The translations under genes and the position numbers were made by a program. Shown piece after piece: positions 7,835 to 15,319 of a stretch of 37,737 nt of DNA; position 1 is the first letter of the stretch, and the number at the start of each line of letters is the position of its first letter. The notes beneath the pieces were generated by a model. That model saw only the letters and a program-made list of their open reading frames with translations. It ran no database searches and was not told the DNA's origin. The stretch covers positions 1 to 37,737 of the forward strand of contig WQUN01000251.1 in the NCBI GenBank assembly GCA_009782085.1, written 5' to 3'. Source of the DNA: Bacillota bacterium. Lineage in GTDB: Bacteria > Bacillota > Clostridia > Lachnospirales > WQUN01.

Positions 7835-8973
7835 AACAGCAGACTCGCGCACGTCCCGAGCCACATGAACGGCCCGAGCGGCACGCGCGTCTTTCGCCCG
7901 GTTTTGCCGGCGGCGGCCATGCCGACCCCGCCGACGGCCGCGGCAGCCATCGAGAGGAATACGGCGGGCATAACGCCGCGAAAACCCAGATACAGGCCGA
8001 TCGCCGCCGCGAGCTTCACGTCCCCCGCGCCGAGGCCCCCGCGCGCCAACGCGTAGGCGGCCAGGAACAGCCCTCCGGCCAGGGCCGCGCCGAGGGCGGA
8101 GCCGGCGAACACGCCCGGCGCGGCGGCTGGGTCGCCGTAAGCCCTCGCCGCCGCCGTCAGGGCCCAAGCCCCGGCCATACAGGCCAGCCATTTGTTCGGG
8201 ATGAGCCCGCTTCTGAGATCCCTGACGGCTATGGCCGCCAAAAAGGCGTTCAGCGCGCAGCATTGCAGCGCGTATAAATGCCCGGCCGAGGGGCCGCGGA
8301 CGCGGAAGAACAGGGCGGCGAAACAGAGCGACAGAACAACCCCGGCGGCGTAAAACGCGGCGGCCGGCGGGGCGGCCGGCCACGCGCAGGGGCCGGGAGC
8401 GCCGGGCGAACGCCCGTAAAAGCGCGGATGAGCGGCCGGCCCCGCAACGGGGCCGGAAATATGGGCGTTTCGTTTTGAAACGGGCTGAAAACGAGCCCGA
8501 AATGCGCGGCTTCTGGCGCTTTCGGACGAAGTTTGAAGCCTATTTTCTATGGTGATAGTCGTAAAAAGCGTTGATGCGTCGTTATGCGGGCCGCCCCTAC
8601 AGTTACAAAAGGCGCGTTTGCACGATTTCGCAGGGGCGGCGTTCTGCCGCCCGCCCGTATCAACACTGTTTGCGACTATCACCTTTTCTATCGAAATCGC
8701 TATATCTGCCGAACGCCCATTAAAACACTGCGGAGCGTCCGTCCCCGCGCCGGGGCCGGTAGCGCCGGCCGAACGCCCGTCAAAACGCGCAAAACGCGGC
8801 TGGGCGTCCTGCCCCGCGCCGTAGCCGGTAGCGCCGACTAAACGCCCGTCCAAGCGCGGCGGGATCTCCGTACCGCCGTCGGAAACGCCGGGCCGGGGCG
8901 ACAGCGGTGAAGCCTCCGGCGCCGTTTTTTTTCCGCGGCGGGTCCCGGGTTCGTATATGGCTGATAACGGCAA
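7801..8973 (-). CDS. A24 prepilin-peptidase-like membrane protein with repeat-rich, doubtful N-terminus
   Basis: The C-terminal ~190 residues are a small A24 aspartyl protease domain: the two catalytic aspartates are seen in AVRDLRSGLIPN (D252) and GLGAGDVKLAAAIG (D318), set among several hydrophobic helices. Such proteins cleave and methylate type IV prepilins, or act in Tad/Com systems, at the membrane. Upstream, the frame stays open for about 200 more residues, but these are low-complexity units (GRSAGATGPGAG type, ~23 residues) interrupted by a MITE at 8551-8683. The TTG at 8971-8973 has an AGGTG site. I find no ATG, GTG or TTG between the MITE and the first helix, so either the long form is real or the gene is a 5'-truncated remnant. 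The last residues and stop come from the palindromic element at 7725. No pilus genes are nearby. Confidence 0.6.
   Translation of the reverse strand: MPLSAIYEPGTRRGKKTAPEASPLSPRPGVSDGGTEIPPRLDGRLVGATGYGAGQDAQPRFARFDGRSAGATGPGAGTDAPQCFNGRSADIAISIEKVIVANSVDTGGRQNAAPAKSCKRAFCNCRGGPHNDASTLFTTITIENRLQTSSESARSRAFRARFQPVSKRNAHISGPVAGPAAHPRFYGRSPGAPGPCAWPAAPPAAAFYAAGVVLSLCFAALFFRVRGPSAGHLYALQCCALNAFLAAIAVRDLRSGLIPNKWLACMAGAWALTAAARAYGDPAAAPGVFAGSALGAALAGGLFLAAYALARGGLGAGDVKLAAAIGLYLGFRGVMPAVFLSMAAAAVGGVGMAAAGKTGRKTRVPLGPFMWLGTCASLLLAASTNPSLSF
8551..8683. mobile_element. 133-bp MITE-like element with 8-bp target duplication
   Basis: Terminal inverted repeats begin GGTGATAGTCG on both sides and match at 22 of 25 positions. 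The element is flanked by perfect direct repeats TTTTCTAT at 8543-8550 and 8684-8691. The interior carries two GGGGCGGC/GCCGCCC hairpin segments. It encodes nothing, so a full-length transposon elsewhere in the genome would be needed to move it. Element plus duplication is 141 bp, exactly 47 codons, so the host reading frame was not broken. Confidence 0.88.
8730..8880. repeat. ~68-bp imperfect tandem repeats coding GA-rich units
   Basis: Units with GCCGAACGCCC(G/A)T(C/T)AAAA followed by GGGGCCGGTAGCG recur here about every 68 bp; a related unit lies at 8390-8450, on the other side of the MITE. On the minus strand they read as units of about 23 residues (PRF..DGRSAGATGPGAG type) in the frame of the A24 protease. 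This suggests the MITE landed inside a pre-existing repeat tract. Confidence 0.6.
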
Positions 8974-9024
8974 TGTTTCACCTGTCTTTGCTTTTTGGGA
9001 TGGACTTGTCCGATGACCTGTATG

Positions 9025-10227
9025 TTATGGTTTCCCCGACGGCCATTCCTCATTCAGCAGCGTCAGCCCTTCCCCGTCCTTGCCGACCCTGTAATCGGCC
9101 GCGTAATCCACATGGCCCCAATACGCGTCGCTCTCCTTGTACCCGTGCACAAATACGCTGAACGATACGCCGTCGCCGGTCACAACGACGTTTTCGTAGC
9201 CCATGCGGTCGCTGTCGTCAAACTTTGGCAGAGCGGACGCCCTGAACAGCGTCACCATATCGCCGCCGTCCGGCCTGCAGCGCACAAGGTCGGAAATCGG
9301 CAAACCGTCCGCGTATGATACTCCGGTATCGCGATCCCCATAGAAGTATGTCTCGCCGGTGTCGTGCCTCCCATAAAAACAGCCGTCCCCGGCGCATAGG
9401 ATGACCGGGTAAACCGCCGCGCCAAGGTATTCGTTTTCCGAACCGTCGGGGCGCACGCGGCGCAAACCCTCCGGGCTTTCCGTGCGCGCGAATGTGAAAT
9501 AGTTGTAATAAATCCATTCCCCGACAATGAAAAATTTGTCGTCATCCGTCAAATTCAATTTCACCGCGTCGGAGCCGTCTTTTTTCACGCAGGCAAAATA
9601 TCCGTTAAACAGCATGGCGCTCCCTTCGTAGTCCCCCACGCACACGACCGCCCAGTCCCCGCAAACCCCGAAACAGACGACAGACGGCCGTTCCGCCAAG
9701 CCGTCGTCATATGTCCGGAATACGGCGGACGGAAAAGCCGCGAGCCGCTTGGGAGGCGATTCGCCGCCGCCCGGAGACTCGCTGTAAAGCACGCAGTCGT
9801 ACCCTTCGAATCTGTAGAAATATTGCGTTTCTCCGTCTGCCCCAACGAAATGACCGCCGTTGTCCGGCCGCGTCCGAATAACCGGAGAATCAGCGGTTCC
9901 GGCCGCCTCCGCGCCGTGAGACGCGCTTTCAACCGCCGCCGGACTGTCAAAAGGGACAGGGTTTTCAACCGCCGCCGGACTGTTAATAGGGGCAACGCTT
10001 CCAACCGCCGCCGGACTGTCAATAGGGGCAACGCTTTCAACCGCCGCCGGACTGTCAACATACGCTGCGCTTTCATCCGCCCCGGAAGCGGCGGCAGGGT
10101 TCGCGCCCCCTTCCATCCCCAAACCGGCGGCAGGCGCAGGCTCCGTGTTTTTATCCCGCGCGCAGCCGGCGGCGTTTGCCAACAGGAAAATCAGGATAAA
10201 CGCCAATATCGGTTTCGGTATTTTCAT
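9025..10227 (-). CDS. Lipoprotein with 12-residue tandem repeats and a DUF5050-like propeller region
   Basis: A 400-residue exported lipoprotein: a short basic N-terminus, a hydrophobic stretch and a lipobox ending in ANAAGC with C22 as lipidation site. Residues ~55-100 are four to five copies of a 12-residue unit (DSPAAVESVAPI), a flexible linker typical of surface proteins. The rest contains short repeated motifs of the kind found in DUF5050/beta-propeller proteins (YFYRFEGYDCVLYSE, ACVKKDGSDAVKLN, LRRVRPDGSE). Its ATG overlaps the stop of the penicillin-binding protein gene in an ATGA junction, so it is co-translated with that gene. Function is unknown; a link to the wall synthase is suggested only by the coupling. 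Confidence 0.85.
   Translation of the reverse strand: MKIPKPILAFILIFLLANAAGCARDKNTEPAPAAGLGMEGGANPAAASGADESAAYVDSPAAVESVAPIDSPAAVGSVAPINSPAAVENPVPFDSPAAVESASHGAEAAGTADSPVIRTRPDNGGHFVGADGETQYFYRFEGYDCVLYSESPGGGESPPKRLAAFPSAVFRTYDDGLAERPSVVCFGVCGDWAVVCVGDYEGSAMLFNGYFACVKKDGSDAVKLNLTDDDKFFIVGEWIYYNYFTFARTESPEGLRRVRPDGSENEYLGAAVYPVILCAGDGCFYGRHDTGETYFYGDRDTGVSYADGLPISDLVRCRPDGGDMVTLFRASALPKFDDSDRMGYENVVVTGDGVSFSVFVHGYKESDAYWGHVDYAADYRVGKDGEGLTLLNEEWPSGKP
9929..10072. repeat. Four-copy 36-bp coding repeat
   Basis: AACCGCCGCCGGACTGT recurs at 9931, 9967, 10003 and 10039, exactly 36 bp apart, with a decayed fifth unit after it. It encodes the 12-residue linker repeat of the lipoprotein. Copy number may vary between strains. 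Confidence 0.9.
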
Positions 10228-11636
10228 TGTAAGCTCCCTAAACGCCGATTCTCCGCTTCCAGCGCCTTCTCCATCACGCTCTTTGCCATTCCGAGCACCT
10301 TTGAGCTCCCGCCGATATTCTCCCCGAGCACGCAGACGACGGCTGCCGGCTTGTCCGCCGGGGCAAAGCCGACGAACCAGCCGTGATCCGCCCCGTTGGG
10401 GTTTTGCGCGGAGCCGGTCTTCCCGGCCATTGTCACGCCGTCCGGCGCGGCGTTTCTGCCGGTGCCGTTTTCGACCGCGCCGGTCATCATCTCCGTCAGT
10501 GCCCGCGCCTGTTCCGCGCTCATGGCCTGGCGGAGCATCTCCGGCATGACATTGCCGGTCTCGTAGCCCCCGGCGGTAAGCTCGCGGTCGACGACGTAGG
10601 GCTTCATCATGATGCCGCCGTTGGCCACGGCCGCGGCGACCAAGGCCATTTGCAAAGGCGTCGTCATCGTTCTGCCCTGCCCGATGGCCGTCTCGACGAT
10701 CTCGTTTCCGCCCGCGCCGGCGTCCAGCGGGAAGGAGCCGTCGCCGTGTTCCAGGGAAAAATCGAGCGTGGAGTTGAACAGCGCCGCCTCGGCGGCGGAG
10801 CGCAGGTTCCGCGGGCCGACCCGTAGGCCCAGCGCGGCGAAAAAGGTGTTGCAGGACACGGCGAACGCCCGTTTAATGTCCTCCCGGCCGTGGGCGGTCC
10901 CGTTGAAGCAGCTTATTGTCCTGCCGCCGAAATCGCCGGAACCCTTGCAGTCGTATTCGAAGCCGTATACGTCGGGCAGGCTTTGCAGCGCGGCCAGAGC
11001 GGTTATTATCTTGAAAACCGAGCCGGGCGGATACATCCCCTGGCTGGCGCGGTTCAAAAGGGGGCTGTTGTCCGTGTCGCCGCGGAGCTTGTCCCAGTCC
11101 GCGGCGATAGTGTTCGGGTCGAAGTTCGGGTAGGAGACCATCGCGAGCACCTTCCCCGTGGAGGGCTCCAGGACGACTACCGCGCCCTTGCGCCCGCCCA
11201 GCGCGTCGTACGCGGCCTGCTGCACGTCCGCGTCCAGCGTCAGGACGAGGCTGTTGCCCTTGACGGGCGCGCCGGTCAGCAGCCGGCCGATCCGCTGGAT
11301 CACCTCCAGGTGGGGGTTTTCGAGCTCGAAGTTGAACTTGGCCTCTATCCCGGATAAATGATTTTTATCGGCGCAGCCGACCGCGTGGGCGAAGAGCCGG
11401 CCGTACGGGTATGTCCTGGCGTCCGCCGCGCCCGAGGCTATGACGCGGTTTTGGGCGTCCAGGATGTCCCCCCTGACCACGTCTTCCTTTTCCAGGCTGA
11501 CGCGGGGGTTCAGCGGGCTGTTGACCACAGTCCCCGCGTCAAAGACGATAAACTTCGCCAGATACGCGACCAGCGCCGCGAACAGGAGGAAGTAGAGCCA
11601 GAACACGCGCCGGATGCTTTTTTTCATGGCGTCCAT
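10224..11636 (-). CDS. Class B penicillin-binding protein (peptidoglycan transpeptidase)
   Basis: A 470-residue bitopic membrane protein that cross-links peptidoglycan outside the membrane. One N-terminal helix (VFWLYFLLFAALVAYLAKFIV) is followed by a short dimerisation region and a complete transpeptidase domain with all three motifs: S206-V-F-K209 in PPGSVFKII, S261-C-N263, and K406-T-G408 in AGKTGSAQN. It is shorter than FtsI and resembles the PbpA-type proteins often found with FtsW/RodA; no such partner is in the window. The start at 11636 is favoured by GGGTGA five bases upstream. A good sigma-A promoter lies ~50 bp upstream. The stop overlaps the lipoprotein start. Confidence 0.93.
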   Translation of the reverse strand: MDAMKKSIRRVFWLYFLLFAALVAYLAKFIVFDAGTVVNSPLNPRVSLEKEDVVRGDILDAQNRVIASGAADARTYPYGRLFAHAVGCADKNHLSGIEAKFNFELENPHLEVIQRIGRLLTGAPVKGNSLVLTLDADVQQAAYDALGGRKGAVVVLEPSTGKVLAMVSYPNFDPNTIAADWDKLRGDTDNSPLLNRASQGMYPPGSVFKIITALAALQSLPDVYGFEYDCKGSGDFGGRTISCFNGTAHGREDIKRAFAVSCNTFFAALGLRVGPRNLRSAAEAALFNSTLDFSLEHGDGSFPLDAGAGGNEIVETAIGQGRTMTTPLQMALVAAAVANGGIMMKPYVVDRELTAGGYETGNVMPEMLRQAMSAEQARALTEMMTGAVENGTGRNAAPDGVTMAGKTGSAQNPNGADHGWFVGFAPADKPAAVVCVLGENIGGSSKVLGMAKSVMEKALEAENRRLGSLQ

Positions 11637-11685
11637 CTATTCACCCATATGCAAGGCATATTTTCTGTAGTAATATATACCGGAT

Positions 11686-11714
11686 TAAATATCACAAGCA
11701 CTGGAAAAAGTCAA
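11686..11714 (-). promoter_or_regulatory. Sigma-A promoter for the PBP-lipoprotein pair
   Basis: On the minus strand, TTGACT (11714-11709) and TATTTA (11691-11686) are separated by 17 bp, about 50 bp before the PBP start. The -35 box lies in the 3' end of the small upstream gene. Confidence 0.5.
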
Positions 11715-12165
11715 TCCAATCCAGAATGACGCCCGAGAATACCCAGCCTTTCGGCGTCCAGCGGTAGCCGGAGAGGGAGCGCTTGCCGCTGTATGTCGGA
11801 TAGAGCCAGAAGCCTCCGCCGCTTTTAAGCCAGATATACGTGTGCCGCCCGACGCAGCCGCTCGCGGAGCGGGCGTTGACGGCGTTTTCGCCGGGTAATA
11901 CCGTTTCGGAGGGCGTACGCTCCGGCGGCGCGCCCGGCGGTTTCTCCGGAAGGGCGCAGATCGGGACAGGCCCCGGCGGCGCGGACACGCGGCGGCTCTC
12001 CGTCCGGGCGGCCGGATCGGGCAAGCGGTATGTAAGCTCACATCGGCGGGTGATTTCCGCGCCGGCGCCGTAATAACAGGAGGCAAACGGCTCCCGCCCC
12101 GGGCGGGGTTCGGGTTTTTCGGCCGTCAGCTGCTCATCGCCCATAAGATCGCCCATAAGATACAT
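11692..12165 (-). CDS. Small conserved protein of unknown function
   Basis: About 157 residues from ATG at 12165, chosen because AAGGAGAG lies just upstream; the frame is open to 12213 but without a site. The middle is proline-rich and looks disordered. The C-terminal ~45 residues are compact and aromatic (HTYIWLKSGGGFWLYPTY, then SLSGYRWTPKGWVFSGV and a terminal DWIDFFQC); from memory this resembles a short FWFYPT-G-YRW-W module in many uncharacterised Firmicutes proteins. There is no signal peptide or membrane segment. It precedes the PBP gene, which has its own promoter. Function unknown. Confidence 0.65.
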   Translation of the reverse strand: MYLMGDLMGDEQLTAEKPEPRPGREPFASCYYGAGAEITRRCELTYRLPDPAARTESRRVSAPPGPVPICALPEKPPGAPPERTPSETVLPGENAVNARSASGCVGRHTYIWLKSGGGFWLYPTYSGKRSLSGYRWTPKGWVFSGVILDWIDFFQCL

Positions 12166-12193
12166 CGCATTCTCTCCTTGCGGCATGATATAG

Positions 12194-12260
12194 ATACCGG
12201 ATGCAGAAAACATTTGCCAACGACGTAGACAGAGGAGGCTAATGTTTTCGCACTCCGGTA
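12194..12260. repeat. Hairpin element with GAAAACATT arms, second copy
   Basis: Arms ATACCGGA-N4-GAAAACATT and AATGTTTTC-N4-TCCGGTA enclose a 25-bp variable centre. It matches the hairpin at 7390-7451 in arms and spacing but differs in the loop. It lies between the divergent small gene and the methyltransferase gene, so it may also act on their expression. Confidence 0.75.
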
Positions 12261-12281
12261 GAAAATCCCCAAATATATGAT

Positions 12282-12728
12282 ATGAACCCGGTGATGATTT
12301 TGACCGACTTTATCTTCACATCCCAGGACGATTCCTGGGACATGGCGCTCGCGGAGGCGCGGGACAGCCTGAAAGGCGTGGGCTTCGCGCTCCGGCGCTG
12401 GCTAAGGCGGGGCGTAGGCCTCGCGTCGGCGGAGGGCGGCTTTTCCGAAATCTCCGTGGCCCTCGCGAACAGGGGGCCTGTTTTCATCCGGCATATTTTT
12501 CCTGTGGAGTTTGTCGCGGATATGGCGGATTTCGCGGGGGATTTCCTGGCGGGGAGCACGGGCAACCGGCGCGGCTTGGGCGAAACGAGCGGCGGGGAGG
12601 GGCGGCGCTGCGGGGACGTTGCAGCCGAGCGGCGGGGGTGGCGAGGCAAGACTGTGCTGCGAGAACAGCCGGCGCTGCGGGGATGGAATGAGCGGCGGGA
12701 ACGCCGTAATATGCCCGCGCGGCGATAG
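12282..12728 (+). pseudogene. N-terminal part of the frameshifted rRNA methyltransferase
   Basis: This frame reads MILTDFIFTSQDDSWDMALAE (shown from its second Met, without further residues) and then ISVALANRGPVFIRHIFPVEF, which fits the N-terminal substrate-binding part of FtsJ/RlmM-type methyltransferases, where a PVFxRHIxPV motif is usual. After about 12540 the frame runs into the GC-rich repeat tract and stops at 12728. The catalytic half continues in the next frame, so a frameshift separates them. It may be real decay, a sequencing error or recoding; no strong ribosome binding site is seen before the ATG at 12282 or 12294. Confidence 0.6.
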
Positions 12729-13893
12729 CGAAATGAGCGGACAGAACTGCGGGGACGGCTGGCGTTGCGGGGGCGTTGCAAACGGACGGCGCGGCGAGGG
12801 CGAAATACGCGGCGGGGGCGGCGGGGCCGGACTCGGACTGCGCGCGGAAGGCGTCGCGTCCCGCATTGCTTTGAGGCTGCGTGAAATGACGCCGCCGGGC
12901 GGGACTTTTTCGGTACAGGTCCGCGTACTGGACACGGAGGGCGCGAATTACGCGGAAAGCGTGAGAGAGACGGACAATCGGCCTGAAAATAACGATCAGC
13001 TTGAAAATAATCATAAATATGTCACCCTGAGCGCAGCGAAGGGTCTGAAGATTCTTCGCCGCGCTCAGTATGACGCCGGATCATTTACTAATCCGAACGG
13101 CTGCAAGGAGGGCGCTGAGAATGACGCGGGCGCGATACGCGCGGAAATTGCGATGGAGGGGAACCGCGCGGCGGCACATGAAAATGAGGCGGGCGCGGAG
13201 CGCCTTTTCCCCGGCAAGGGCGGGCTCGCCCGCCTGGCTGCCGATTATCTGGAAGGCCTCGGCTTTGTCCAGGACGCGAAAAACCCCCTGAACGTCGTCT
13301 CAATACTGGCCGACGGCGGGCTTGTCCGCGCGGGCGTCTCCCGCGCCGGCGAAAACCTCAGCGCCTGGCCGGGAGGGATGCGCCGGTTCGAACGGGGGGA
13401 AGAGAGGGTCAGCCGCGCGGAGTTCAAGCTGCTGGAGGCCGCGGAGGTCTTTTCGCTCGATATGGCCTCTTTCCGCCATGCGCTGGACCTGGGCGCGGCT
13501 CCGGGCGGTTGGAGCCGCATCCTGGCGGAGGCCGGCGCCGAGGTCTGCGCCGTGGACCCGGCTACGCTGTCCGAGAAGCTGCGATCGTACCGGAATATCC
13601 GGCATTATCGCGTGACGGCTCAGGAGTTTATCCGAACGGGCGCCCAAACCTTTGACCTGATCGTCAACGACATGCGCATGGACGCCGCCGAGTCGGCGAA
13701 GATCATGCTGGACGCCGCCGGGATGCTGAAAGACGGCGGGACGATGGTCATGACGCTGAAACTTCCGGAGGCGAAAAAAAGAGCGGCCATGGACAGGGCG
13801 CTGTCCGTCCTGGCCAAAAAGTACGGCGGCCTGAGGGCGAGGCAGCTTTTCCACAACCGCTCGGAGGTTACGGTGACGGGAAGGAAACGCTAA
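12511..13893 (+). CDS. FtsJ/RlmM-type SAM-dependent rRNA methyltransferase, catalytic part
   Basis: The open frame gives 460 residues, of which the part from about residue 235 is a complete FtsJ (RrmJ-fold) 2'-O-methyltransferase domain. The SAM-binding LDLGAAPGGW is at 325-334 and the K-D-K-E tetrad is intact: K306 (SRAEFKLLEA), D387 (LIVNDMRMD), K417 (TLKLPE) and E452 (NRSEVTV). FSVQVRVLD near residue 137 also belongs to the family. The first ~120 residues are translation of a GC-rich repeat tract and are doubtful; the true N-terminus lies in another frame from 12282. An 18-residue palindromic insert is at 171-188. Intact catalytic residues argue for function, the frameshift against. Confidence 0.7.
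   Translation: MSRIWRISRGISWRGARATGAAWAKRAAGRGGAAGTLQPSGGGGEARLCCENSRRCGDGMSGGNAVICPRGDSEMSGQNCGDGWRCGGVANGRRGEGEIRGGGGGAGLGLRAEGVASRIALRLREMTPPGGTFSVQVRVLDTEGANYAESVRETDNRPENNDQLENNHKYVTLSAAKGLKILRRAQYDAGSFTNPNGCKEGAENDAGAIRAEIAMEGNRAAAHENEAGAERLFPGKGGLARLAADYLEGLGFVQDAKNPLNVVSILADGGLVRAGVSRAGENLSAWPGGMRRFERGEERVSRAEFKLLEAAEVFSLDMASFRHALDLGAAPGGWSRILAEAGAEVCAVDPATLSEKLRSYRNIRHYRVTAQEFIRTGAQTFDLIVNDMRMDAAESAKIMLDAAGMLKDGGTMVMTLKLPEAKKRAAMDRALSVLAKKYGGLRARQLFHNRSEVTVTGRKR
12590..12830. repeat. GC-rich imperfect repeat tract inside the methyltransferase gene
   Basis: Units built on GCGCTGCGGGGACG / GGCGTTGCGGGGGCG and GAGCGGCGGGAACG recur irregularly. The tract has no counterpart in the family's normal architecture and coincides with the change of reading frame, so slippage during replication is a likely cause. 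Confidence 0.6.
13021..13074. repeat. 54-bp palindromic insert, in frame within a gene
   Basis: Inverted arms GTCACCCTGAGCGCAGCG and CGCCGCGCTCAGTATGAC are the core of the TGTCATCCTGAGCG element family. The insert is exactly 18 codons and adds VTLSAAKGLKILRRAQYD to the methyltransferase between FSVQVRV and the catalytic domain without a stop codon. Confidence 0.8.
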
Positions 13894-13919
13894 ATCCCAG
13901 TTTGTCTTTATTCTTTCCC

Positions 13920-15239
13920 TTACTTAAACCGCCCCAAATACTCCCTGTTCGCCTCGAACATCTCGTCCACCATGTCAGAAATCTCCTGCATCGAGCACAC
14001 GGCCGCGGTCAGCGGGTCGTTCAACACGGCGTGGAATATCTTGCGCCTGTCGCCCTCGAGATACCCCTCCACCGTCAGCTCCTCGATCTGCGCGCTCGTG
14101 CCGACCAGTATCGCGACCTGCTTGGGCAGCGGCCCGACGTGGATCGGCCTGATGCCCTCCTTGCAGGCCACCACCGGCACCTCCACGCAGCAGCCCGGCG
14201 GCAGGTTGTCGATCAGGCCGAAGTTGCGGACGTTCCCGTTGAACTGGAACATCGTGTTGTCCCCGAAAACGCCGTTGAAGATGTACGCGGCGTATTCGCG
14301 GCCCCGGGCGATGTCCACCGTCTCCTGGTTCAGGTAGTCGTCTATGTCCTTTTGCCAGCTTCCGTCCTCGCGGCTGAGATACTCGTTAAGTATATACGCG
14401 TAGACGCCGGGGTTCCAGCCGGTGCCGTGGGTGCAATATTTCTCGATCAGGTCGGGCCGCTTCCGGAACCAGGCGTTGTACTCGGAGTTGTGGCCGGACG
14501 ACTCCGTGACGTAGAGGCCGAAATGCCTGAACATCTCGTTGCGGACGATCTCCTCGTTGTATATCTCCGGCTTCGCCACGGCCTCGCGGATCCTGGGATA
14601 GGCGTCGGCGCCGTTGACCTTGTACTCCAGATAGAAGGCCTGGTGGTTGATCCCGGCGCAGAGGTAGGTCACTTCCTTCTCATAATCGGCGCCGATCCAG
14701 CGGGCCAGCATCTCCGCGGTCCCCTGGACGCTGTGGCACAGGCCTGTTATGTTGAGCTTCGTCTCGGACTGGAGCGTTCGGCAGAGCATAGCCATAGGGT
14801 TGGTGTAGTTCAGGACGACCGCGTTCGGCGCGTACTTTTCGATGTCCCGGCAGATCTCCAGCATCGGCGTGATGGTGCGCAGATAGCGGAAAATGCCCGA
14901 CGGCCCGCGCGTGTCGCCGATATTCGTGTCCACGCCGTATTTCTTCGGAATTTCGATGTCCGTGCGGAAAATCCGCGGCCCGCTCGCCAGTATGGTGATG
15001 AGCACGCCGTCCGCGCCCGAAAGCGCCTCCGCCCGGTTCGTCGTGACCGTCACCTTCGCGGGATAGTTCCCCTGGGCGATGATCTTTCTGACCGCGCGGG
15101 AGACGTAGTCCAGCCGCTCGGTGTTGATGTCCATCAGCGCGACCTCGCAGTCCGCGAAAGCGGGGAACGTCAGGATGTCCTTGACCAGCGTCCTCGTGAA
15201 GCCGAAGCTCCCCGCCCCGATAAACGCTATCTTTTTCAT
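13920..15239 (-). CDS. GH4 family glycosidase (alpha-galactosidase/alpha-glucosidase type)
   Basis: A 439-residue cytoplasmic enzyme of glycoside hydrolase family 4, which uses NAD and a divalent metal. The N-terminal Rossmann motif is GAGSFGFTRT; the metal/catalytic residues C168 (GLCHSVQG) and H199 (AGINHQAFYLEY) are present, as are NYTNPMAM and TESSGHNSEY. The motif set resembles MelA-type alpha-galactosidases, but the substrate cannot be fixed from sequence. AAGGAGGT lies before the ATG and a consensus sigma-A promoter 45-70 bp upstream. No sugar transporter is adjacent. It converges with the methyltransferase gene, 26 bp apart. Confidence 0.93.
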   Translation of the reverse strand: MKKIAFIGAGSFGFTRTLVKDILTFPAFADCEVALMDINTERLDYVSRAVRKIIAQGNYPAKVTVTTNRAEALSGADGVLITILASGPRIFRTDIEIPKKYGVDTNIGDTRGPSGIFRYLRTITPMLEICRDIEKYAPNAVVLNYTNPMAMLCRTLQSETKLNITGLCHSVQGTAEMLARWIGADYEKEVTYLCAGINHQAFYLEYKVNGADAYPRIREAVAKPEIYNEEIVRNEMFRHFGLYVTESSGHNSEYNAWFRKRPDLIEKYCTHGTGWNPGVYAYILNEYLSREDGSWQKDIDDYLNQETVDIARGREYAAYIFNGVFGDNTMFQFNGNVRNFGLIDNLPPGCCVEVPVVACKEGIRPIHVGPLPKQVAILVGTSAQIEELTVEGYLEGDRRKIFHAVLNDPLTAAVCSMQEISDMVDEMFEANREYLGRFK

Positions 15240-15282
15240 GGCCTACCTCCTTGGGATATACGATATGTGGAGTACGCACTAC

Positions 15283-15310
15283 ATTATACAGCCGGGGGCG
15301 GGAATGTCAA
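15283..15310 (-). promoter_or_regulatory. Consensus sigma-A promoter of the GH4 gene
   Basis: On the minus strand TTGACA (15310-15305) and TATAAT (15288-15283) are both perfect, with a 16-bp spacer. Just downstream an imperfect 18-bp palindrome (TGTAGTGCGTACTCCACA, 15282-15265) could be an operator, which would fit a sugar-induced gene; that part is inference. Confidence 0.8.
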
Positions 15311-15319
15311 CGGAGCGAG

